Assembly: GCA_024401715.1 (NCBI GenBank)
Contig: JAKSKO010000003.1
Span: 1-61,661, forward strand
Length of the DNA: 61,661 nt
Direction: 5' to 3'
Source of the DNA: Bacteroidales bacterium
Lineage (GTDB): Bacteria > Bacteroidota > Bacteroidia > Bacteroidales > UBA932
Shown here: piece after piece, positions 49,856-59,240 of the stretch
How positions within the stretch are numbered: position 1 is the first letter of the stretch
Layout of the letters: each line of letters starts with the position of its first letter
Made by a program: the position numbers and the translations under genes
Notes under the pieces: model-generated
The model's input: only the letters and a program-made list of their open reading frames with translations
The model's database searches: none
Told to the model about the DNA's origin: nothing

Positions 49856-51730
49856 ATGAAAAATTTATTCAAATATATTGGTATTCTTTGTGTTGCCGGC
49901 CTTGCGGCTTCTTGTGCCAAGGTTGACGACTACAAACCGGCTGACGCTCCCGAGGGCGCGCAGGTATATTTCCCTTCATCGATAAGGACTGCGTATACCT
50001 CATCTTTGGACCTCGAATCCATTGATGTTCCTGTATACCGCATTGCTGACGATGCTGCCGCAGACATCGCAATTGCTGTGTCTGATACAACAAAAGATCA
50101 TCTTTTCTTCCCTGCGGGTGCAAGGCTTACAGCAAAATTCGCTGCAGGAAGCAAACAGACTACAGTTTCAATCCCGGTAAACCACGGCCAACTTACTGCC
50201 GGTTCCGCTTATGCGATTAACCTCACTGTTTCAGAGGAAACTACCATTTATGCGGCTTCAAGCGTAAAAATTGTCCTTACTGTTCCGGAGCCGTGGAATT
50301 ATCTTGGCATGGCAACTATCTGCGATAACCTTGTTGCAGGTTATTACACTTTTGATCCTCTCACTTATGAAGTTCCTTGCTATACAAATGCATTGTATCC
50401 TGGTTCATATTTCCTGAAGAATGCATACACCAGCCTTTATCCGAAGAATGCCCCTGGTGATTATGTTGAGGGCGATACATATTTCAGAGTTGATGTAATT
50501 GACGAGGAACATGTTTATATTCCTTATCAGCAGCTTGGAATGGCATGGTCAGATGGTGCGTTTTCTGTCGTTTCATACATTTCCAAATATTTCAAAATCG
50601 ACGAAGGTATAAACTATGGCAAAATAGAGAATGGTGTTATCAAGTTCGCTCCCAAGACAATCTTGATTTCGGAAGCAAACTATAACAATGGCGCCTTCTA
50701 TCAAACTAACTCCAGTGGCAAGTTTGCAATTGCTCTTCCTGGCGCAGCTCTTACCGATTACACAATAGGCATAGCTTACGGTGGTATGCAGGTTTCACCT
50801 TCAGGTGACGCTGCCCTTATCGTTAACTTCACTTCCGAGGCTGACGCAGTGTCTGCCAAATATGCCCTTGCCAAAGACGGTGACGCAGAGGAACTTATTG
50901 CTGCTGTTCTGGCAGGTGAGGAAGATGGTGATGTTACATTCGTTGAGGGTGTTGCAAGTGATATTATCTGGGATCTGGAGCCGGGTATCTATACTGTGGT
51001 TGCAGTTCCTTGCGATGCTGACGGTGAGCTTAAGGCCGACTATGCGGCATCTGCAAAGATTAGGTTCAACGGTCTCGCTCCATCTTCATTCGAATTGAAA
51101 CTTGGTGTATACAGTTATACTAATGATGCGGGAACATTTTCTTTGACCTTCATGACAAATCCCGAAGATCCTACTGACTACCTTGTAAAGAATCCTTCCG
51201 GCCTTCCTGATGGCAGCCAGTGGCATCTGACTCTTGACGAGGCTGCAAGGACTCTTACTTGCGAGGGTCTGGAGCTTGGCTACGAGGAGTATGAGAATCA
51301 GTTCGGATGGGGATGGATATATGATTGGTACAACCAGGCTTATGGATATGCATATGGCTACCTATCTATCATGGAAGATATTAATTCCGAGGACGGTGAT
51401 GCTCCGCTTGTATTCACCCTTGACGATTCAGGTTACGTAACAGGAATCCAGAACGTTAAGTTTGGAGCTTTTGTTTACCAAGCAGAGTCTTTGAATAATA
51501 TAACTGGTCTTCTTGGTTGGAGTCCCTATTCATTCAACAATGATACGGAATTCACATACGAGGGCGTTGCAACAGCTTCTGTAAAGGCACAGAACCTTGT
51601 TGAGAATCGTCCAATCCAAGAATTCTCCAAATCATTTACTCAGGCTAAGACCATGTCTTCCGCTAAAATTGCCGGCAAGTCACGCAAGGCAGTTAGCCAA
51701 AGTATCAAAGAGGATCTTATGAGATTCTAG
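49856..51730 (+). CDS. Sus-operon surface lipoprotein, right locus
   Basis: A 624-residue protein with lipobox AASCAKV (Cys near residue 20). It appears to be a chain of beta-sandwich modules: an Ig-like N-terminal part (about 35-140, ending KIVLTVPEPW) with the SIPVNHGQLTAGSAYAINLTV pattern, a middle domain (about 145-280) rich in Tyr/Trp, a second Ig-like module (about 285-400), and a C-terminal domain with GWGWIYDWYNQAYGYAYGYLS. Aromatic clusters suggest ligand binding at the cell surface, in the manner of SusE/F or SGBPs. It ends the operon before a strong terminator. It has no obvious similarity to the left locus lipoprotein. Confidence 0.8.
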   Translation: MKNLFKYIGILCVAGLAASCAKVDDYKPADAPEGAQVYFPSSIRTAYTSSLDLESIDVPVYRIADDAAADIAIAVSDTTKDHLFFPAGARLTAKFAAGSKQTTVSIPVNHGQLTAGSAYAINLTVSEETTIYAASSVKIVLTVPEPWNYLGMATICDNLVAGYYTFDPLTYEVPCYTNALYPGSYFLKNAYTSLYPKNAPGDYVEGDTYFRVDVIDEEHVYIPYQQLGMAWSDGAFSVVSYISKYFKIDEGINYGKIENGVIKFAPKTILISEANYNNGAFYQTNSSGKFAIALPGAALTDYTIGIAYGGMQVSPSGDAALIVNFTSEADAVSAKYALAKDGDAEELIAAVLAGEEDGDVTFVEGVASDIIWDLEPGIYTVVAVPCDADGELKADYAASAKIRFNGLAPSSFELKLGVYSYTNDAGTFSLTFMTNPEDPTDYLVKNPSGLPDGSQWHLTLDEAARTLTCEGLELGYEEYENQFGWGWIYDWYNQAYGYAYGYLSIMEDINSEDGDAPLVFTLDDSGYVTGIQNVKFGAFVYQAESLNNITGLLGWSPYSFNNDTEFTYEGVATASVKAQNLVENRPIQEFSKSFTQAKTMSSAKIAGKSRKAVSQSIKEDLMRF

Positions 51731-51745
51731 ACTTCCATACATGCG

Positions 51746-51784
51746 AAAAAAAGGCGGCCCGATGCAAGGGCCGCCTTTTTTCTA
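51746..51784. terminator. strong bidirectional terminator
   Basis: AAAAAAGGCGGCCC-GATGCAA-GGGCCGCCTTTTTT is a perfect GC-rich stem with A- and T-runs, between the right Sus operon and the convergent mannonate operon. Confidence 0.95.
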
Positions 51785-53371
51785 TCTGGCGCTGGTGTAT
51801 TTGTGAAGGGTGGCGCGCACGGCACCGGGTCCTGCATAAAGCTCTTTCACCATGGCCTCTATCTTCTCTCCCACCCCTGCCTGGTACAGGTCCAGTCCGA
51901 ATACATCCTTCCTGGTGTACAGCTGTCTCAGGCAGCTGAAGTCCTGGCCTTCCTTTCCAAGTTCCAGCCCTGCAACAATAGGCTGAAGCTCTGCAAGAAG
52001 AGGGTCTGAAGAAAGCTCGAAGGCTTCGCCCTTGTCGTCCAGGCCTTTCAGATAGCGTGCATAGCCTGCAAGGGTTAGTGGGATAAGCACCAGATTATCC
52101 ATGTCCAGGCCTCGTGCAAGGTATTTCTTTATGGTTTCACCAAAGCGTATTGAAAGTTTCTGCGAGGTGTCTGTTGCAATGCGCTGCGGTGCGTCCGGCA
52201 TGAAAGGGTTTGGAAGGCGGCGGTTGATTACCGTGCCTATGAACTCGTACGGGTTAAGCACTCCGGGATCTGTTACCACAGGCATGGCCTCCATATAGCC
52301 TATCTTCTGGATGAAGGCGCGCAGGTCCTCATCGGCCATCTCGGCGGAAATGAGGGTGTAGCCCAGCATGCAGCCGTATATGGACATTGCGGTGTGCAGA
52401 GGGTTCAGGCAGGTTGTAACCTTCATGGTTTCCACCTGATCCACTGTCTGGCGTGTGGTGTACAGTGCGCCGCCAAGCTCCAGTGGAGGGCGTCCGTTTG
52501 TATACTTGTCCTCTACCACCAGATATTGCACCTCCTCTGCGTTCACGAAAGGTGCGGTGAAGGTCTTTTTCTCTGTGATGATGGTCTGATTGTCCTCGAA
52601 TCCGTCCTCGGCAAGAATTTTCTGCACTTTCTCGTGAGGGCGCGGGGTAATCTTGTCTATCATGGACCAAGGATATGTAACCTTGCTCTCGTCCTGGAGA
52701 TAGTCCAGGAACTGTGCAGGCACAAGGCCGGCTTCCACCCATGCCTTTGCATAGGACAGAACTCCGTTCTTCACCTTGTCTCCGTTGTGGCTGCAGTTGT
52801 CTGTGCTCTGGAGGGTGAGAGGGAGCTGCCCCGCGTTGAACCTTTCAAGCATCAGGGCGCACAGCTTGCCCATGGCGAAAACCGGACACAGGCCGCGCTC
52901 CAGGTCTGCCGGAGCAACGCCGTAGCCTTTTTCGGTGATTGTGAAGGTGACCATCTGCAGGCTTGGTGCACGGAAGATTTCGCACAGCCTTGCCCAGTCG
53001 TCGGCAAACTGCGGGTCTGCCTTAAGGCTTTCGGTTACGGATGCAATCACTTTTTTCTCTATGGTGCCGCTGCTTTGCAGGCTTACCAGAAGTGAGAGGT
53101 TGTTGTATGGGCGGTATGCCTTGTCTATGATTTCATAATCGAAACTCTCGGCCACGATTACGCCGCGGTCATACCGGCCGCTGTTCAGGGCGTCGTTCAG
53201 GATGGCTGCAGGGAAGGCGCGGAAGATATTGCCTGCGCCGAAGTGTACCCATGTTGGCTGGCGGTGAGTTTTTTCGGCCACGGCCGCAATGTTGAACTTA
53301 GGCAGTTCATAACCCTTTGCTTCCCACGCACTTGCGTCAAAGCCGGGCGTTAGTATATCGTTCAGTTTCAT
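51782..53371 (-). CDS. uxuB: mannitol dehydrogenase family protein, probable fructuronate reductase
   Basis: A 529-residue polyol-type dehydrogenase. The N-terminal WVHFGAGNIFRAF is the NAD-binding motif of the family. Later blocks are ITEKGYG, STDNCSHNGDKVKNGVLSYA, YPWSMIDKITPRPHEKV (catalytic Lys in DKITPR) and LNPLHTAMSIYG. It follows mannonate dehydratase by 12 bp, so D-fructuronate to D-mannonate (UxuB) is the natural role. Mannitol or tagaturonate dehydrogenase are alternatives by motif alone. It works in the cytoplasm in hexuronate breakdown. Confidence 0.88.
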   Translation of the reverse strand: MKLNDILTPGFDASAWEAKGYELPKFNIAAVAEKTHRQPTWVHFGAGNIFRAFPAAILNDALNSGRYDRGVIVAESFDYEIIDKAYRPYNNLSLLVSLQSSGTIEKKVIASVTESLKADPQFADDWARLCEIFRAPSLQMVTFTITEKGYGVAPADLERGLCPVFAMGKLCALMLERFNAGQLPLTLQSTDNCSHNGDKVKNGVLSYAKAWVEAGLVPAQFLDYLQDESKVTYPWSMIDKITPRPHEKVQKILAEDGFEDNQTIITEKKTFTAPFVNAEEVQYLVVEDKYTNGRPPLELGGALYTTRQTVDQVETMKVTTCLNPLHTAMSIYGCMLGYTLISAEMADEDLRAFIQKIGYMEAMPVVTDPGVLNPYEFIGTVINRRLPNPFMPDAPQRIATDTSQKLSIRFGETIKKYLARGLDMDNLVLIPLTLAGYARYLKGLDDKGEAFELSSDPLLAELQPIVAGLELGKEGQDFSCLRQLYTRKDVFGLDLYQAGVGEKIEAMVKELYAGPGAVRATLHKYTSAR

Positions 53372-53383
53372 TTTGTCTGCGCT

Positions 53384-54580
53384 TTATTTTGCCATTTCGT
53401 CCTCTACTGCCGCCATCATGCCCGTAACCTGGCCAAGGGCCAGCATGCGGCCATAGAAACCGTAGCCCGGGTTGTAGCCGTTAACTGCATCGTCAAGAAT
53501 GTCCTTGCCGTGGTCCACACGCATAGGGAGGCCTATTCCGCCGTTCGCATTGCGTCTGCGCTCTTCGGCGGTGAAGATGCGGGTGAGCTCCACAAGATGT
53601 GCGCGGCCTGCATAGTGAGGGGCCTCAATGAAGTTGCCTCCGCCAAGAACCTCGCAGGAGCGCATATGCACGAAGTGTGTGCGGGAAGCATATTTGCGTG
53701 CCATCTCCACAACCTGGTTCTGCTCTCCGGCGCTTAGGGAACCGGCGCAGAAGGTGAGGCCGTTGTGAGGGTTGTCCACTGCACCAAGGAACCAGTCTAT
53801 GTCCTCTGCGGTGCGCACTATGCGCGGCAGACCCAGAACCTCCATAGGAGGGTCATCGGGATGTACGCACATGTTTATGTCCCATTTTTCGCAAACTGGC
53901 ATTATGGCGTTCAGGAAGTACTTCATGTTCTCCCTGAGGGCGGCCTTGTCTATGCCTTTGTACAGGTCCAGCAGGGCTTTGAACTTCTTGATGGGCTCTT
54001 TGTCTCCCTCGCTTATGTTTCCGTTCACAAAACCCTGGGTCTTCACGATGATGTTCTCCACCAGCTGGTGCTTGCCCTCCGGGGTCATGGTCTTGTCCAT
54101 TTCCTCCACCTTGGCAAGAATCTCGGCAGGGAAGTCGTTCTCCGCTCCCTGGCGCTGAAGGATTTTGATATCAAAGTAGGCGAAGCTTGCATAGTCGAAG
54201 TAAAGTGAAGTGCTGCCGTCCGGCCAAGGGTGCTTGAGGTCTGTGCGGGCCCAGTCCAGGACAGGCATGAAGTTGTAGCAAATGGTTTTAACGCCGCATT
54301 TGCCAAGATTCTCCAGGCTTATGATATAGTTCTCTATAAGCTGGTCTCTTTCCGGTCCTGCATATTTGATTGCCTCGCAAACGGGGAGACTCTCCACAAC
54401 AGACCAGCGCATGCCATAGCTCTCAATGTAATTCTTGAGGTCCATGATGGCTTCTTCTGTCCAGATGTCGCCGTTCTTAACTTCATGAAGGGCAGTTACA
54501 ATGCCTTCTACACCAATTTGCCTAAGCATGGAAAGGGTGATCTTATCCTTCTTTCCAAACCATCTCCAGGTTTTCTCCAT
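53384..54580 (-). CDS. uxuA: mannonate dehydratase
   Basis: A 398-residue TIM-barrel enzyme that opens MEKTWRWFGKKDKITLSMLRQIGVEGIVTALHEV. It has typical blocks CYNFMPVLDWARTDL, NMCVHPDDPP, LTFCAGSLSA and HFVHMRSCEVLGGGNFIEAPH, then the metal site RVDHGKDILDD. UxuA dehydrates D-mannonate to 2-keto-3-deoxygluconate. With the neighbouring UxuB it forms the core of glucuronate catabolism. KDG kinase and aldolase are not in the window. Confidence 0.96.
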   Translation of the reverse strand: MEKTWRWFGKKDKITLSMLRQIGVEGIVTALHEVKNGDIWTEEAIMDLKNYIESYGMRWSVVESLPVCEAIKYAGPERDQLIENYIISLENLGKCGVKTICYNFMPVLDWARTDLKHPWPDGSTSLYFDYASFAYFDIKILQRQGAENDFPAEILAKVEEMDKTMTPEGKHQLVENIIVKTQGFVNGNISEGDKEPIKKFKALLDLYKGIDKAALRENMKYFLNAIMPVCEKWDINMCVHPDDPPMEVLGLPRIVRTAEDIDWFLGAVDNPHNGLTFCAGSLSAGEQNQVVEMARKYASRTHFVHMRSCEVLGGGNFIEAPHYAGRAHLVELTRIFTAEERRRNANGGIGLPMRVDHGKDILDDAVNGYNPGYGFYGRMLALGQVTGMMAAVEDEMAK

Positions 54581-54605
54581 AATGTATCGTGAATTTTAGT
54601 TAGTT

Positions 54606-55625
54606 TTATTTCTGCAGACCCAGTGCTTTCACAAGGCTGTCGTTCTCTATGAGGAAGCCGTCATGGCCGAATTCGCTTGTTATGCCCGTATGGGTGGCGT
54701 CCGGGATAATGCCGGCTGCCCATTCTCCCAATTCCGGCGGGAACAGCATGTCTGTTGTTACGCTCACAAGGCGGCACTTTGCCTTGATGCTGCGAAGGGC
54801 GTTCTCCACACCTCCGCGTCCGCGTCCTATGTTCATGGAATCCAGGGCATAGCTTAAGTACCAGTAGCTGTATGCGTCAAAGTTGCGGCGCACAAGTTTC
54901 TCTCCCTGGTAGCGCTGGTATGATGCGGCTCTGTCGGCAAAGACGGGGCTGTCATCGGCCTCGGCCTGGGTTAGATTGTATCCCTGCGGGGTTCTGTACG
55001 AGATAAGGGCCTGCGCACGTGCGCATTTCAATCCCTCCGCTCCGCCTTCCAGGCTTTCGGCCGCAAGGAAGCTTGGGTCCAGTTTCAGGGCCATGCGCTG
55101 GCTTTCGTTGAAGGCCGTCATGAATGGGGGAGTGCGGAAGGTTGTGGCCACAAGGGCGGCCTCCACAAAAACATCCGGGCGCAGCAGCAGCCATTCGTAG
55201 GCCACGAATCCGCCAATGGACGGGCCAATCAGAAGGTCTATCTTCTCCAGGCCCAGGAACTGGCGCACAAGGTCGTTGGCAGCGGCAATGTCACGCACGG
55301 TGGTTTTCGGGAAATCCAGCAGGTATGGCTTGCCTGTTGCGGGATTGATGCTTGCCGGGCCGCATTCCCCGTATGAGGAGCACAGCATGGCAACTGCCAC
55401 AACATAGTCTTTCTCCGGATTGATAGGGGCGTGGGGGCCCACCATCTGCGGCCACCATTCTTCTGGATTGGCATTTCCAGTTAGGGCGTGGCATATCCAC
55501 ACCACGCGCTCTCCCTTTCTGTATGGCCTGTCCGGGCTGTAGTATTTCAGGCTCATCTGCTCCAGCTTTCCTCCCGCCTCGAAGTGGAAAGTCTGCGTAT
55601 GATTGTATGTCTTGGATGTAAGCAT
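54606..55625 (-). CDS. metX: homoserine O-acetyltransferase
   Basis: A 339-residue alpha/beta hydrolase-fold acyltransferase from the ATG at 55625. A longer frame of 12 residues reaches across the promoter. WICHALTGNANPEEWW, GSCYGE-like SYGECGPASINP, and the nucleophile motif IGPSIGGFVAYEWL support MetX; GHDGFL near the C-terminus has the catalytic His. It acetylates homoserine for methionine synthesis, although some homologs use succinyl-CoA. It precedes uxuA by 25 bp on the same strand and diverges from thrA, which makes the homoserine it uses. Confidence 0.92.
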   Translation of the reverse strand: MLTSKTYNHTQTFHFEAGGKLEQMSLKYYSPDRPYRKGERVVWICHALTGNANPEEWWPQMVGPHAPINPEKDYVVAVAMLCSSYGECGPASINPATGKPYLLDFPKTTVRDIAAANDLVRQFLGLEKIDLLIGPSIGGFVAYEWLLLRPDVFVEAALVATTFRTPPFMTAFNESQRMALKLDPSFLAAESLEGGAEGLKCARAQALISYRTPQGYNLTQAEADDSPVFADRAASYQRYQGEKLVRRNFDAYSYWYLSYALDSMNIGRGRGGVENALRSIKAKCRLVSVTTDMLFPPELGEWAAGIIPDATHTGITSEFGHDGFLIENDSLVKALGLQK

Positions 55626-55632
55626 ATTTGAA

Positions 55633-55700
55633 CAAATATAATAAAAATGGTGGAATAACATCCTCTGAATTGCAAAAACACGGGGAATTGACTACCTTTG
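55633..55700. promoter_or_regulatory. divergent promoters of metX and thrA
   Basis: Minus strand TATATTTG (55633-55640) ends 7 bp before the metX ATG. Plus strand TTG (55670-55672), 20 bp, TACCTTTG (55693-55700) lies 28 bp before the preferred thrA start. No riboswitch-like fold was noticed in the gap. Confidence 0.7.
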
Positions 55701-55728
55701 TCTGTTTTTGTAAATGGGAAACATATCT

Positions 55729-58164
55729 ATGAGGGTTCTGAAGTTCGGCGGCACTTCCGTGGGAAGTGCGGAAAGCCTTAGAAATGTAAAGAGAATAGTT
55801 GAGCAGAGGGGTGAAAGCCTGGTTGTTGTGGTGTCTGCGCTTGGCGGAGTCACAGACCAGCTTATAAAGGTGAGCCACATGGCTGCCGCATCGGACATGG
55901 GCTACAAAGAGTTGTACGGCCAGATAAGGGAGCGCCATCTCCAGCTTATGGACAGCCTTTTTGAAGATCAGGCCTCCATTGCGGAACTGCGCCTGCAGGT
56001 TACAGAGCTGCTGGACCGTCTGGGAGACATGCTTCAGGGCATATATCTCCTGAAAACCCTGGCTCCGCACACCCTGGACGAGATTGTAAGCTTCGGCGAA
56101 AGGATGTCTTCCAGGATTGTTGCCCGTCTGATAAGCGGCGCGCAGCTTTTCGATTCCCTCCAGATAATCAAGACCCGCACCCAGCAGGGACGCTGTTTCC
56201 CGGATTTTGATGCCACCAACCCTCTTGTGGAAGCGGCATTCAAGGGCTTGGAGAGCCGAAAGGGCGCCATAGGCGTGATGGGAGGCTTCATCAGCACCGA
56301 TGTGCAGAGCGGCAACATAACAAATCTGGGCCGCGGCGGCAGCGATTACACAGCCAGTATTGTGGCGGCTGTCCTGGGCAGTGAGGTGCTGGAGATATGG
56401 ACCGATGTGGACGGCTTCATGACTGCGGACCCGCGCATCATCAAGACTTCCTATGTGATAAACGAGCTAAGCTACCGCGAGGCCATGGAGCTTTGCAACT
56501 TCGGCGCGAAGGTCATCTACCCTCCAACCCTGCACCCGGTACGCTCCAAAAATATTCCCATCCTAATCAAGAATACCTTCAACCCTCAGGCTCCTGGCAC
56601 GGTGATTACAGACAAGTGCCAGCATTCAAAGCCTATAACCGGTATCTCTTCCATTACGGGAACCTGCCTGCTTACGCTGTCGGCCAACTCCATGGTGGGC
56701 GTGATTGGCGTGGACGGCCGCATCTTCGGCAAACTTGCGGAAAACAATATCAGCATCTTCCTCATCTGCCAGTCTTCATCGGAGACGGGCATTTCCATAG
56801 GTGTGGACGAGAGTGACGCCCAGAGGGCCTGCCAGCTGCTGGAAGAGGAGTTCGCGCACGAGATTGCCATAGGCGCCATCAACCCTATCAGGGTGGAGAA
56901 AGACCTTGCCACGGTTGCGGTTGTGGGAAACAACATGAATAGGCCGGGAATTGCCGGAAAGCTTTTCGCGGTGCTGGGACGCAACAGCATAAACGTGATT
57001 GCCTGCACCCAGGGCGCAGACCAGACCAATATCTCCATTGTGGTTCACAAAGACTCTTTGCGCAAGAGCCTGAATGTTATCCATGACGGTTTCTTCCTTA
57101 GTGAATATCAGGAACTTAACGTGTTTGTGTGCGGCATAGGCACCGTGGGCGGCAAGCTTATAGAGCAGATAGCCGCGCAGAGGGAGCGCCTTATGCAGGA
57201 GCGCAAGCTGAAGATTAACATAGTGGGAATTGCCCGTAGCACCAAGGGCGTTTTCTGCCGCGAGGGCATAGACCTTGCCAACTATCGCCAGGCCGTTGAG
57301 AACGGTGTGGCGCTGGATGCGAAGAAACTGGCGCAGGAGGTAATAGGCATGAACATCTTCAATTCCGTTTTCGTGGATTGTACTGCCAGTCCTGCCATTG
57401 CAGGCATCTACAGAGAGCTTTTCCAGCACGGAATCTCTGTGGTGGCGGCCAACAAGATTGCGGCTTCATCGGATTATGAGAATTTCCATTCCCTGAAGCA
57501 GGCCTGCCTGGAGCGCGGCATCAAGTATCACTACGAAACAAACGTGGGCGCCGGCCTTCCTATCATTGGCACCATAAATGACCTTGTGAACAGCGGAGAC
57601 CGCATAGAGAAGATAGAGGCTGTGCTTAGCGGCACCCTCAACTTCATATTCAACACCCTTTCGGCCGATGTGCCTTTCAGCAAGGCTGTGCGCATGGCGA
57701 AGGAACTTGGCTTCAGCGAGCCCGACCCGCGTGAGGACCTCAGCGGCAAGGATGTGATACGCAAGCTGGTTATCCTTTCCCGCGAGGCCGGATATGAGGT
57801 GAACCAGACCGATGTGAAGGCATCGCTTTTCATTCCGCAGGAGCTTTTCGATTGCAGCCTGGATGAGTTCTGGGAAAAACTGCCTTCGCTGGATGCGGAT
57901 TTCGAAGCAAAGCGCAAGGTGCTGGAGGCCGAGGGCAAACGCTGGCGCTTTGTGGCCAAGATGGAGGACGGAGAGCTTAGCGTTTCGCTTAGGGCCGTGG
58001 ACCAGGACTACCCTATGTACAATCTGGACGGCAGCAACAACATAGTGCTGCTTACAACAGAGCGCTATCACCAGCACCCAATGATGATAAAGGGCTATGG
58101 TGCGGGTGCCGATGTAACTGCGGCAGGCGTGTTTGCCGATATCATGAGCATTGCAAATATCTAG
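55729..58164 (+). CDS. thrA: bifunctional aspartate kinase / homoserine dehydrogenase
   Basis: An 811-residue fusion from the ATG at 55729 ([13 protein letters not shown]); an ATG at 55714 would add five residues. The kinase domain (about 1-290) shows [29 protein letters not shown] and [13 protein letters not shown]. Two ACT domains follow (about 310-455, with GIPV-like [16 protein letters not shown] and [16 protein letters not shown]). The homoserine dehydrogenase domain (about 460-811) shows [44 protein letters not shown] and [20 protein letters not shown]. It catalyses the first and third steps from aspartate to threonine and methionine, probably with feedback through the ACT domains. Confidence 0.97.
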   Translation: MRVLKFGGTSVGSAESLRNVKRIVEQRGESLVVVVSALGGVTDQLIKVSHMAAASDMGYKELYGQIRERHLQLMDSLFEDQASIAELRLQVTELLDRLGDMLQGIYLLKTLAPHTLDEIVSFGERMSSRIVARLISGAQLFDSLQIIKTRTQQGRCFPDFDATNPLVEAAFKGLESRKGAIGVMGGFISTDVQSGNITNLGRGGSDYTASIVAAVLGSEVLEIWTDVDGFMTADPRIIKTSYVINELSYREAMELCNFGAKVIYPPTLHPVRSKNIPILIKNTFNPQAPGTVITDKCQHSKPITGISSITGTCLLTLSANSMVGVIGVDGRIFGKLAENNISIFLICQSSSETGISIGVDESDAQRACQLLEEEFAHEIAIGAINPIRVEKDLATVAVVGNNMNRPGIAGKLFAVLGRNSINVIACTQGADQTNISIVVHKDSLRKSLNVIHDGFFLSEYQELNVFVCGIGTVGGKLIEQIAAQRERLMQERKLKINIVGIARSTKGVFCREGIDLANYRQAVENGVALDAKKLAQEVIGMNIFNSVFVDCTASPAIAGIYRELFQHGISVVAANKIAASSDYENFHSLKQACLERGIKYHYETNVGAGLPIIGTINDLVNSGDRIEKIEAVLSGTLNFIFNTLSADVPFSKAVRMAKELGFSEPDPREDLSGKDVIRKLVILSREAGYEVNQTDVKASLFIPQELFDCSLDEFWEKLPSLDADFEAKRKVLEAEGKRWRFVAKMEDGELSVSLRAVDQDYPMYNLDGSNNIVLLTTERYHQHPMMIKGYGAGADVTAAGVFADIMSIANI

Positions 58165-58190
58165 GAATTAACAACTTAAACAATATAATA

Positions 58191-59192
58191 ATGAAAGTGG
58201 CAATTGTTGGTGCAAGCGGCGCAGTGGGACAGGAGTTCCTGCGCGTGCTGGAGCAGAGGAACTTCCCTATAGACGAGCTTCTGCTTTTCGGCTCTGAAAG
58301 AAGTGCCGGCACAAAATATACATTCAGGGGCAGGGAGATAGAGGTGAAGCTCCTCCAGCATAACGACGACTTCAAGGGTGTGGACATAGCCTTCACATCG
58401 GCCGGAGCGGGAACCTCAAAGGAGTATGCCGAAACAATTACAAAGTACGGCGCAATAATGATAGACAATTCCAGCGCCTTCCGCATGGATGCCGATGTGC
58501 CTCTCGTGGTTCCGGAGTGCAATGCAGAGGACGCGCTGAATGCTCCGCGCAACATTATTGCCAACCCTAACTGCACCACAATCATGATGGTTGTGGCCCT
58601 GCAGCCTATAGAGAAGCTTTCCCACATCACCCGCATTCATGTGGCCTCTTACCAGAGCGCTTCCGGCGCAGGTGCAGCCGCAATGGCAGAGCTCCAGGAC
58701 CAGTATGCCAGCCTTGTGAAAGGAGAGGAACCTAAGGTGGAGAAATTCGCCTACCAGCTTGCATACAACGTGATTCCTCAGATTGACGTGTTCACCGACA
58801 ACGACTACACCAAGGAGGAGATGAAGATGTTCAACGAGACACGCAAGATCATGCACAGCGATGTGCGCTGCAGCGCAATGTGCGTGCGCATCTCTTCTCT
58901 GCGCTCTCACAGCGAGGCTGTTTGGGTGGAGACAGAGCAGCCTCTTACGGCAAAGCAGGTGCAGGATGCCCTTGCCGCAGCACCGGGCGTAACCCTGCAG
59001 GACGATCCCGCAACAAAGACCTATCCTATGCCTCTTTATACCGGCGGCAAGGACGATGTCTATGTGGGCCGCGTCCGCAAGGACCTTGCCAACGAGAACG
59101 GCATCACCCTGTGGCTGTCTTCAGACCAGATTCGCAAAGGCGCCGCCCTCAACGCTGTCCAGATAGCGGAATACCTCATCTCAAGGAAATAA
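58191..59192 (+). CDS. asd: aspartate-semialdehyde dehydrogenase
   Basis: A 333-residue enzyme of normal length. [19 protein letters not shown] is the NADP-binding loop, [11 protein letters not shown] and [19 protein letters not shown] follow, the catalytic Cys is in NPNCTTIMM, and the His is in [16 protein letters not shown]. It makes aspartate semialdehyde for lysine, threonine and methionine. It follows thrA by 26 bp, so the two form a compact pathway unit, and ends before a hairpin terminator. Confidence 0.97.
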   Translation: MKVAIVGASGAVGQEFLRVLEQRNFPIDELLLFGSERSAGTKYTFRGREIEVKLLQHNDDFKGVDIAFTSAGAGTSKEYAETITKYGAIMIDNSSAFRMDADVPLVVPECNAEDALNAPRNIIANPNCTTIMMVVALQPIEKLSHITRIHVASYQSASGAGAAAMAELQDQYASLVKGEEPKVEKFAYQLAYNVIPQIDVFTDNDYTKEEMKMFNETRKIMHSDVRCSAMCVRISSLRSHSEAVWVETEQPLTAKQVQDALAAAPGVTLQDDPATKTYPMPLYTGGKDDVYVGRVRKDLANENGITLWLSSDQIRKGAALNAVQIAEYLISRK

Positions 59193-59223
59193 AAAAAGCG
59201 GCCTTCACGGTCGCTTTTTTTTT
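59191..59223. terminator. bidirectional terminator between asd and the GH3 gene
   Basis: AAAAAAAGCGGCC-TTCAC-GGTCGCTTTTTTT: a six-pair GC stem with one G-T, flanked by A- and T-runs. Confidence 0.9.
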
Positions 59224-59240
59224 ATTGGAGAGTGGTCTGC

